Program-made: the position numbers and the translations under genes
Part shown: positions 8,294 through 13,709 of the stretch, piece after piece
Position numbering within the stretch: position 1 is the first letter of the stretch
Layout: every line of letters begins with the position of its first letter
The notes under the pieces: generated by a model
Databases searched by the model: none
The model's input: only the letters and a program-made list of their open reading frames with translations
What the model was told of the DNA's origin: nothing
From: Planctomycetota bacterium
GTDB taxonomy: Bacteria > Planctomycetota > UBA1135 > UBA2386
Assembly: GCA_023433825.1 (NCBI GenBank)
Contig: JAEYTU010000297.1
Coordinates: forward strand, 1-13,709
Direction: 5' to 3'
DNA: 13,709 nt

Positions 8294-9001
8294 GTGAGCG
8301 CATCGAAAACCGTGCTCGTCGTCGAGGACGACCCCGCGATCCGTCGCGGGCTCGTCGACGCATTGCAGTTCGCCGGTTACGCGGCGATCGCGTGCGCCGA
8401 CGGCGCCGACGGCCTGACGACGGCGCTTTCGGCCGAGCTCGACCTCGCGATCCTCGACGTCGTGCTGCCGAAGCGCGATGGCTTCGAGGTCCTGGCCGAG
8501 ATCCGCCGCGCGCGCCCGGCCTTGCCGGTGATCCTCGTCACCGCGCGCGGCTCCGAGCACGACCGCGTGCACGGACTGCAGACCGGTGCCGACGACTACG
8601 TCGTCAAGCCGTTCTCGTCGAAGGAGCTGTTGGCGCGGGTCGCCGCCGTGCTCCGACGCAGTGCCGAGCGGCCGTCCGACGTCGGCCGCGTGGATCTCGC
8701 CGGCCGCAGCGTCGACTTCGACCGTCGCGAGATCGGCCGCCCCGACGGGTCGCGGGCGCAGTTGTCCGAGCGCGAGGCCGACCTGCTGCGCTATCTGGTC
8801 GCGAACCGCGGCCGCGCGATCTCCCGCAGCGAGTTGTTGCAGCGCGTGTGGGGGCTGACCGGTGGGGACCAGACGACACGAGCGATCGACATGCACGTCG
8901 TGCACCTTCGCGAGAAGCTCGCCGATCCGGTCGATCGACCGGAGGTCGTGCTGACGGTGCGTGGCAAGGGCTACATGCTCGCCGCGGCGGAGGCACGATG
9001 A
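8294..9001 (+). CDS. OmpR-family two-component response regulator
   Basis: The product is 235 residues. The receiver domain spans 1-120 and has every expected residue: acidic pair E11/D12, phospho-acceptor D55 in LAILDVVLP, T83 in LVTARG and K105 in VVKPF. A winged-helix DNA-binding domain spans about 130-232, with the recognition helix near 195-209 (TTRAIDMHVVHLREK) and the wing VRGKGYML at 222-229. It should be phosphorylated by the kinase encoded next and bind tandem promoter half-sites. GTG 8294 is chosen because the receiver needs the residues just after it. It has no clear Shine-Dalgarno and sits 6 bases after the previous stop, which suggests translational coupling. The target is unknown; the direct repeat at 4190-4207 upstream of the cluster is a candidate. 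Confidence 0.95.
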   Translation: MSASKTVLVVEDDPAIRRGLVDALQFAGYAAIACADGADGLTTALSAELDLAILDVVLPKRDGFEVLAEIRRARPALPVILVTARGSEHDRVHGLQTGADDYVVKPFSSKELLARVAAVLRRSAERPSDVGRVDLAGRSVDFDRREIGRPDGSRAQLSEREADLLRYLVANRGRAISRSELLQRVWGLTGGDQTTRAIDMHVVHLREKLADPVDRPEVVLTVRGKGYMLAAAEAR

Positions 9002-9004
9002 GGG
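9000..9004 (+). promoter_or_regulatory. Ribosome binding site GAGGG of the kinase gene
   Basis: GAGGG overlaps the response-regulator stop and lies 7 bases before ATG 9012. It supports this start over an upstream in-frame ATG at 8961, which would add a charged tail without hydrophobic character in front of the first membrane segment. Confidence 0.7.
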
Positions 9005-9011
9005 CCACGCG

Positions 9012-10802
9012 ATGACGACGCATCGTCGACGCACCTGGGGCTGGTTCGCGGTCACGTTGACCGTGCTGCTGGCCGTCGTCGGCTGGTTGACGGCGACGTT
9101 GATCGTGCTCGACCGCGAAGAGACGTTGGCACGGCGCCAAGCCGAGCTGCACGAGAAGTTGCGCCTCGCGCTTTGGCGGATGGACAGTTGGCTGTCGCCG
9201 CACGTGGTGCGCGAGGCCATGCGGCCGTCGTCCGACTACCGGTCGTTCGCGCCGGCGCCCGCAGCGTGGACGAAGGGGCTCAGTCGGTTGCCGCCGGACG
9301 AGGTTCTCGTGCCGTCGCCGCTGCTGTCGTTCCGTTCCGAGTGGTTCCGCCTGCACTTCGAACTCGCAGCCGACGGAACGCTGACGAGTCCGCAGGTGCC
9401 GACCGGCAACCAGCGCGACATCGCCGAGGCCGACGTCCTCGTCGGCGCGGGGATCGCGTCGTGCCAGGACGCCCTCGCCGAGCTGCGACCGCGCCTGACG
9501 GCGGCAAGCCTCGGGCTCCCGCTGGCCGGCGCCGAGGCCCGACTGTCGGAGATCGGCTGCAACATCGTTCCGCCGGGGACGACGCAGCAGTTCGTGCAGA
9601 CCGTGCAGGAGTTCTCGAACCGGCAGATGGCGATGAACGCGAACGTCGGCAACCAGAACTTCGCGAACCCGAACAAGGCGCAGTCCGTCGCGCCGAGCGT
9701 CGCGCCGGACGCGGCCGCCGTCGCCGAGGTGGTCGGTCCGATGCTGCCGCTGTGGCTCGAGTCCGGCGGCGAACCGTTGCTGGTCTTCGCGCGGCGCGTG
9801 ACGTCGGCGCGCGCGACGGCGGTGCAAGGCGTCGTCGTCGACTGGCCGGCGCTCCGCCGATCGCTGCTCGCACTCGTCGACGACTTGTTCGGTGAAGGCG
9901 GTGCCGACTTGATGCGGTGCACGTCGCCGTCGCCGACCGAACAGGGAACGTTGCTCGCGACGGTCCCGGCGCGCCTCGCGGCGACCACGACGTCGTCGAC
10001 CGTGGCTGGCGCGCTCCCGACGACGACGATCCTCGCCGTGACGTGGGGGATGACGCTGCTCGCGCTGGCGACGCTCGCGTTCACGCTGCGTGCCGCGATC
10101 GGCTTCGGCGAACGCCGCGCGCGGTTCGCGTCGGCCGTCACGCACGAACTGCGAACGCCGCTGACGACGTTCCGGATGTACAGCGAGATGCTGGCCGACG
10201 ACGTCGTGACCGATCCGGTCGCGCGTCACGAGTACCTGCAGACGCTGCGCTCCGAGTCGGATCGGCTCGCGCGGGTCGTCGAGAACGTTCTGGCGTGGTC
10301 CCGTCTCGAGGAGGGGCGGTTCGCGAGTCGGCGTGAGCGTCACGGCGTCGCGAGCCTGCTCTCGCGTGTCGCACCGACGCTGGAACGACGATTGGCCGAG
10401 TCGGCGATGACGCTCGAACTCGTCGTCGACGCGGACGTCGGCGACTCCGTCGTCGCGACCGACGAGGACGCGGTACTTCAGATCCTGTTCAACCTCGTCG
10501 ACAACGCCGCGAAGTACGCGCGCGACGCCACCGACCCGCGCGTCACGCTGCGCGCGCATCTGGACGGCGCGACCGTGCGGATCGCCGTCCACGATCGCGG
10601 CCCGGGTGTGCCGTCCGAGCATCGCGCCCGGATCTTCACGCCGTTCGACCGCGGCGCGGTCCCGACGTCGAGCAACGAGATCCCCGGCGTCGGTCTCGGC
10701 CTCGCGCTGGCGCGCGGGCTCGCGCGGGATCTCGATGGCGACCTGACGCTCGGCCCGACGGCGGCCGGCGCATGCTTCGTGCTGTCGCTGCCGACCGCGT
10801 GA
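9012..10802 (+). CDS. Sensor histidine kinase, two TM segments with a large extracytoplasmic sensor region
   Basis: The product is 596 residues. TM1 is about 9-33 and TM2 about 340-360, leaving some 305 residues outside the cytoplasm. That sensor region has no PAS, CHASE or Cache signature I recognise and includes an Asn-rich stretch at 203-221 (7 Asn in 19). TM2 leads almost directly to the HisKA helix: H378 in HELRTPLT is about 18 residues past the membrane, so there is no room for a HAMP domain. The HATPase part has the N box (N494, N498), a G1 box (DRGPG at 528-532) and a G2 box (GVGLGLA at 559-565), so it should be an active kinase. It lies 10 bases after the OmpR-type regulator and is its presumed partner. 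Gene order suggests that one of the two exported vWA proteins may be a ligand or accessory for the sensor region; that is inference. Confidence 0.92.
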   Translation: MTTHRRRTWGWFAVTLTVLLAVVGWLTATLIVLDREETLARRQAELHEKLRLALWRMDSWLSPHVVREAMRPSSDYRSFAPAPAAWTKGLSRLPPDEVLVPSPLLSFRSEWFRLHFELAADGTLTSPQVPTGNQRDIAEADVLVGAGIASCQDALAELRPRLTAASLGLPLAGAEARLSEIGCNIVPPGTTQQFVQTVQEFSNRQMAMNANVGNQNFANPNKAQSVAPSVAPDAAAVAEVVGPMLPLWLESGGEPLLVFARRVTSARATAVQGVVVDWPALRRSLLALVDDLFGEGGADLMRCTSPSPTEQGTLLATVPARLAATTTSSTVAGALPTTTILAVTWGMTLLALATLAFTLRAAIGFGERRARFASAVTHELRTPLTTFRMYSEMLADDVVTDPVARHEYLQTLRSESDRLARVVENVLAWSRLEEGRFASRRERHGVASLLSRVAPTLERRLAESAMTLELVVDADVGDSVVATDEDAVLQILFNLVDNAAKYARDATDPRVTLRAHLDGATVRIAVHDRGPGVPSEHRARIFTPFDRGAVPTSSNEIPGVGLGLALARGLARDLDGDLTLGPTAAGACFVLSLPTA

Positions 10803-10808
10803 CGGAGA

Positions 10809-10846
10809 GGTCAGGCACCGGCGACGAATCGCCTCAGCCTTTGACC
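10809..10846. terminator. Imperfect hairpin between convergent genes, possible bidirectional terminator
   Basis: GGTCA/GGC (10809-10816) and GGCGA (10820-10824) pair with TCGCC (10829-10833) and GCC/TGACC (10837-10839, 10842-10846). The stem has a 3x3 internal loop, a 2-base bulge and a CGAA tetraloop. It lies just after the kinase stop (10802) and runs over the stop of the convergent cupin gene (10834). There is no T-tract, so a terminator role is inferred from position and structure only. Confidence 0.4.
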
Positions 10847-11370
10847 ATCTCCCAGATGTCGGCGCCGAGGAAATCCCACGGCAGGCGGCCCTCGTCGCAT
10901 TCGCCCGGCTCGACCGAGAACTGCACGTCGACGAAGTACAGGATCCGCCCGATCGACGCCGCGAGGTTGCGCGTGCCGTGCGCGACACCCGGCGGAATGC
11001 GCACCAACTGACTGTTCCCGTCGCCGAGCACGAATCGCATCGTCGCGCCTTCGGTCGCCGAGCCCTTCCGACAGTCGTGCAGGACCAGCAGCAGCTTGTC
11101 GCACGGCGGCACGTACCAGACGTCGGTCTGGCGGTGATGCATGTGGTAGGCCTTGATCGCGAGCGGCTCGACCTCGCTGTAGTTGACCTGCCGGACTTCG
11201 AAGCCCGGCAGCAGTGCGTGCATGCCGGACGTCAGCCGGCCCAACTCGGTGATCGCGCCACCGTCGTCGTTGAACCTGCGGAGTTGCACGATCTGAACGC
11301 CGTCGATCGGCGTCTTGCGCGTGTAGTCCTGGTAGGAAAAGGCGGCCTTCGCCTTCGCGTTGATCTCCAA
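10834..11370 (-). CDS. RmlC-like cupin (dTDP-4-dehydrorhamnose 3,5-epimerase family)
   Basis: The product is 178 residues, about the size of RmlC. The start is TTG at 11370, supported by GAGGAG 8 bases upstream (11379-11384). The cupin core is visible: KAYHMH (73-78) stands where RmlC has RGLH with its catalytic His (H76 here), KLLLVLHDCRKGSAT (92-106) matches the strand that ends in the D-x-R segment, and IPPGVAHG (125-132) matches the conserved IP-x-GxAHG. RmlC enzymes epimerise C3 and C5 of dTDP-4-keto-6-deoxyglucose on the way to dTDP-rhamnose. Here the phosphate-binding Arg before the His is Lys73, and no other rmlABD genes are present, so a different sugar nucleotide or a non-enzymatic cupin is possible. 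It lies 90 bases downstream of the SUMF1-like gene on the same strand. Confidence 0.75.
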   Translation of the reverse strand: MEINAKAKAAFSYQDYTRKTPIDGVQIVQLRRFNDDGGAITELGRLTSGMHALLPGFEVRQVNYSEVEPLAIKAYHMHHRQTDVWYVPPCDKLLLVLHDCRKGSATEGATMRFVLGDGNSQLVRIPPGVAHGTRNLAASIGRILYFVDVQFSVEPGECDEGRLPWDFLGADIWEMVKG

Positions 11371-11378
11371 ACGGGGGG

Positions 11379-11384
11379 CTCCTC
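11379..11384 (-). promoter_or_regulatory. Ribosome binding site GAGGAG supporting a TTG start
   Basis: Read on the minus strand, GAGGAG is followed by 8 bases and then TTG GAG ATC. No ATG or GTG near this position would keep the N-terminal strand of the cupin, so the TTG start rests on this site. Confidence 0.7.
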
Positions 11385-11401
11385 GGAGGGTCTCGATCGT
11401 T

Positions 11402-11431
11402 ACCGGTGTCGCCGGCGAGTCCGGCGTCGGT
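11402..11431 (-). terminator. Hairpin in the gap between the SUMF1-like and cupin genes
   Basis: CGCCGG (11410-11415) and CCGGCG (11421-11426) form a perfect 6-bp stem with a 5-base loop. It is extended by ACCG (11402-11405) against CGGT (11428-11431) across an internal loop. There is no T-tract on either strand. It could weaken read-through or protect mRNA ends between the two minus-strand genes, or it could be a chance product of high G+C. I see no good promoter for the cupin gene in the gap 11371-11460. Confidence 0.3.
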
Positions 11432-11460
11432 GTGCGCTGGCGTCCGCGCGTCGCGTCACG

Positions 11461-13398
11461 TCACTTCGCGGGCTGTCGCTGAACGTTGTTGGCGCCTCCC
11501 GGTGCGACGCCCGGCGCGATCTGCGCAGAGCCCGGCGCGCGCCACGGGCGACTGACGTCGTGTGCCTGGTCGAGCGTCAACGGCAGCGCGAACTGCAGGT
11601 GCTGCGTGCGTGACCCCGGCTGCGCTTGCACACCGGCGCTGAACACGACCTGCAGCTTCGACTTCTGCGTCCCGAGCGTCAGCGCCGGGCCCTTGTAGCC
11701 GCCCTTCACGGCCGCCGATCCCTTCAGGCTCGCGACGAAGTCGCCGCCCGACTTGCGGAACAGGAACAGGTCGTCGTCGCGAAGGATCGTCAGCCCGCCG
11801 GCCGCGAGTCGCATGTGCGGGATGTTGGCGGTCTTCTCGAGTTCCTCCGGCGTGATCCCGAACCGATCGATGACCCCGCGCCAGTCGAGCGCGCCTTCCT
11901 TCGGCGGCTCTTCCTTGCCGGTCTGTTTCGCGCGCAGGATCGCGGCGCGGCCCTCGCGCAGCGCGCGCGTCAACTCGGCCGGTGTGCCGCCGTGGCGGTA
12001 GTAGATCGTGTAGATGCCGGGCTCGAGCAGCGGCTCGGCCATCTTCTCGGTCGTGATCAGCACGCCGATCGGGATCGGCCGCTCCTGCGACTGATCGAGG
12101 AGCAGCTTCGCGTTGAAGCCCTTCACCTCGGCGTAGTCGGTGAGCGGGACGAAGCTCGCAGCGTGGTAGCTGGCGATCAAGTTGCCAGCCATCTGATAGC
12201 GCTCGATGCCGACCTGATCCTGCTGGCTCAACTGCCGACCGCCGACGTCGCTGTAGTCGTAGCGAATGCGCAGCAGCGTCGCGGTCATGTCGCGCGCCGG
12301 GACGTCGCTCTTCGCGACCCGGAAGCCGACGGCCTCCGTCGTCTCGTCGTAGGTCTCGCGGTAGCGGAATCCGATCCGAAGCTCGAGCTCCGGAGCGCGC
12401 GTCCCCGAGTAGCAACTCGCGCCCTTCAGCGTCCGGTAGTGCCCTTCGAAGATGTTCGGCAGGTCCTGCGTGCTGCCGAATCGGTCGGCTTTGACCTTCT
12501 GGTACTCCTTCTCCCAGTCCTCACGGCCGGCGAGCGGCGTGAAGTCGACGTCGCCCATCCATTCGTAGACGTTGCCGACCATGTCGTCGTGACCGAGCGG
12601 TCCACGCGCCGGTTGCGTCTCACCGACCGGACGGACCACCTGATCGCGCGGCAACTTCATCCGCAGTTCGTCGAGGAACCGCGGCTCGTACTTGGCGCCG
12701 AGCAGATACGGGTCCGTCTTCTTTCCGACGTTGGTCGCTGCGGCGAGCCACTCGAGCTCGGTCGGCAGGCGCATCCCTGCCCATGCCGCGAACGCGTTCG
12801 CGTCCTCCCACGACACGGTCGAGACCGGCAGCTTCTCCTGCCCCTCGGGGATCGCGTACGGGAGGTTCTTCCAGTGCTTCTGCCAGTAGTAGAAGAACGC
12901 GAGCTTCCCCTCCTTGCCGAACTCTTCGAGGATCTTGTCGCGCTCGGCCTCGAAGTGCTTCTTCTGGCCGTCGCGCCACCACGCGATCGGGAACCGGTGG
13001 CCGGTGCTCTTGACGAACGTCAGGTACTGCTCGTTCGTGACCAGCGTCTGCGCCATGTAGAACGGCGCGACCTCGTGCCGCTTCTTGCCGAGTTCGGGCA
13101 ACAGCAGCTTCAGGATGTCGCGGCGCTGCTTCTCGTCGTTCGGCCGCATCTCCTTCGACAGGTCGAGCGCCTCTTTGGCGGTCAGTCCGATCGTCAGTTG
13201 GCCGCCGGGGACCGGGAGCATCCAGGACGGAATTCCGGTCGGCGGCTTCCCGGCGCCGGATTCCTTCGCGACTTGCGGCGTCTGCGCATGTGCCGGTCGG
13301 GTGAGCGCGACCGCCGTCAACCCGAGGGTGCCGAGGGCGACAGCGAAGGACAGAGTGCGGCGGACCGCCATGTCGGCGGGCATCGTTCGATTCAGCAT
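11461..13398 (-). CDS. Secreted SUMF1/formylglycine-generating-enzyme-fold protein with a unique C-terminal half
   Basis: The product is 645 residues from ATG 13398, which follows GAGAG and opens a Tat- or Sec-like signal peptide (RR at 13-14, a hydrophobic stretch 18-32, cleavage near AHAQ at 36-39). An open frame reaching back to 13515 is set aside because it would run through the predicted promoter. Residues about 60-365 are an FGE-sulfatase (SUMF1) domain: VTNEQY (120-125), VSWEDANAFAAWAGMRLPTE (195-214), DMVGNVYEW (272-280) and VGFR (357-360). In true FGE two cysteines near the end of the domain bind copper. Here only one Cys (C329, in KGASCY) exists in the whole protein, so formylglycine formation is unlikely and a binding or scaffold role is more probable. 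Residues 366-645 match no family I know. The Gln-rich tail (600-645) looks disordered. Confidence 0.85.
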   Translation of the reverse strand: MLNRTMPADMAVRRTLSFAVALGTLGLTAVALTRPAHAQTPQVAKESGAGKPPTGIPSWMLPVPGGQLTIGLTAKEALDLSKEMRPNDEKQRRDILKLLLPELGKKRHEVAPFYMAQTLVTNEQYLTFVKSTGHRFPIAWWRDGQKKHFEAERDKILEEFGKEGKLAFFYYWQKHWKNLPYAIPEGQEKLPVSTVSWEDANAFAAWAGMRLPTELEWLAAATNVGKKTDPYLLGAKYEPRFLDELRMKLPRDQVVRPVGETQPARGPLGHDDMVGNVYEWMGDVDFTPLAGREDWEKEYQKVKADRFGSTQDLPNIFEGHYRTLKGASCYSGTRAPELELRIGFRYRETYDETTEAVGFRVAKSDVPARDMTATLLRIRYDYSDVGGRQLSQQDQVGIERYQMAGNLIASYHAASFVPLTDYAEVKGFNAKLLLDQSQERPIPIGVLITTEKMAEPLLEPGIYTIYYRHGGTPAELTRALREGRAAILRAKQTGKEEPPKEGALDWRGVIDRFGITPEELEKTANIPHMRLAAGGLTILRDDDLFLFRKSGGDFVASLKGSAAVKGGYKGPALTLGTQKSKLQVVFSAGVQAQPGSRTQHLQFALPLTLDQAHDVSRPWRAPGSAQIAPGVAPGGANNVQRQPAK

Positions 13399-13461
13399 GC
13401 TCTCTCGGCAGAAAGGCGGTGGGCGAGGCCGGCCCGGGGGCGGGACGGGCGATGCGATGCT

Positions 13462-13491
13462 GCCGATCCGAGGTGCGAGACACGGATCGGC
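13462..13491. promoter_or_regulatory. Perfect 9-bp inverted repeat at the predicted transcription start, candidate operator
   Basis: GCCGATCCG (13462-13470) and CGGATCGGC (13483-13491) are exact inverted copies separated by 12 bases, giving 21 bp (two helical turns) centre to centre. That geometry suits a dimeric repressor. On the minus strand the site starts about where transcription from the predicted promoter would begin, 64-93 bases before ATG 13398. It could instead form a hairpin in the 5' UTR. Confidence 0.45.
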
Positions 13492-13497
13492 GCGGGG

Positions 13498-13526
13498 ATC
13501 ATGGCCACGTCCCACGATGGTGCCAA
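13498..13526 (-). promoter_or_regulatory. Predicted sigma-70-type promoter of the SUMF1-like gene
   Basis: On the minus strand, TTGGCA (13521-13526, 5 of 6 to TTGACA) and CATGAT (13498-13503, 4 of 6 to TATAAT) are separated by exactly 17 bases. Transcription would begin near 13491, leaving a leader of about 93 bases before ATG 13398. Confidence 0.45.
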
Positions 13527-13709
13527 GGCCCGAGAGATTGGGATTTGCCCGCGGTACGCACGCGCTCTGCAGCGTGCCGATCGCACCGAACGCGCACGCG
13601 CATGCACGATGCGGTCGCGGGGGGCGTCGAGGGGCGTCGAGGAGCGTCGCGGGCCGCGATCGGAAGTTCGCGCCGGACCCGCGCCAATCTCAGAACAGTT
13701 GGTCTTTGC
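13527..13709. other. Non-coding right edge upstream of the SUMF1-like gene
   Basis: Together with 13399-13526 this makes about 310 bases without a supported gene. The short minus-strand open frames here are Arg/Ala-rich and look non-coding. Apart from the promoter, the inverted repeat and a 10-bp tandem repeat, I see no other feature. Confidence 0.5.
13621..13650. repeat. Three tandem 10-bp repeats (GGGGCGTCGA)
   Basis: GGGGCGTCGA occurs exactly at 13621-13630 and 13631-13640, then as GGAGCGTCGC at 13641-13650. The period is close to one helical turn, about 95-150 bases upstream of the predicted -35 element. It could be an activator site array or a simple-sequence expansion. Confidence 0.5.

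Noticed and set aside
8604..10988. 794-codon open frame on the minus strand opposite the regulator and kinase
   Set aside because: It has low-complexity Arg-rich composition and no motifs, and it overlaps two well-supported genes and the start region of the convergent cupin.
11461..13398. Active formylglycine-generating enzyme or sulfatase activator
   Set aside because: Only one cysteine is present in the whole protein and no sulfatase gene lies nearby.
13399..13515. 39-codon N-terminal extension of the SUMF1-like gene
   Set aside because: It would place a Pro/Arg-rich segment before the signal peptide and runs over the predicted -10 element and inverted repeat.
1..13709. CRISPR array, tRNA or rRNA genes, insertion sequences
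   Set aside because: No spaced repeats, cloverleaf-like sequence, conserved rRNA segment, transposase or terminal repeats were seen on either strand.

Overview
The window is GC-rich bacterial DNA with the gene repertoire of a planctomycete. It carries large secreted repeat proteins (a right-handed beta-helix and a seven-bladed FG-GAP/VCBS propeller), extracytoplasmic VIT/von Willebrand A proteins, a vWA protein fused to a P460-like haem domain, and a secreted formylglycine-generating-enzyme-like (SUMF1-fold) protein. The assignment to Planctomycetota is an inference from these families; there is no rRNA or other marker in the window.

Layout. (1) Positions 1-4117, plus strand: two overlapping genes (ATGA overlap) for large secreted proteins. 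The first is a parallel beta-helix protein whose N-terminal end is not resolved at the window edge and whose C-terminal end looks frameshifted. The second is a signal-peptide-bearing seven-bladed propeller. Sampled lines of this block are visibly lower in G+C (roughly 53-68%) than the rest (about 70%). (2) Positions 4118-4283: a 166-base gap with a 7-4-7 direct repeat resembling the site architecture of OmpR/PhoB-family regulators. (3) Positions 4284-10802, plus strand: a tight four-gene cluster encoding a secreted VIT-vWA protein, a secreted vWA/coiled-coil/P460-like haem protein, an OmpR-family response regulator and a two-TM histidine kinase with a large unassigned extracytoplasmic sensor region. 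The genes overlap by 4 bases or are 6-10 bases apart. (4) Positions 10834-13398, minus strand: a secreted SUMF1-like protein followed 90 bases downstream by an RmlC-like cupin with a TTG start. A good sigma-70-type promoter (TTGGCA - 17 bp - CATGAT) and a perfect 9-bp inverted repeat next to the predicted transcription start lie upstream of the SUMF1-like gene. The two convergent blocks meet at an imperfect hairpin at 10809-10846.

Working together. The most interesting unit is the 4284-10802 cluster. It reads as a candidate envelope-sensing module: two exported vWA proteins, one with a probable haem-binding terminus, made together with a kinase whose sensor region faces the same compartment, plus its regulator and a possible autoregulatory site upstream. 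That functional link is inferred from gene order and has not been shown.
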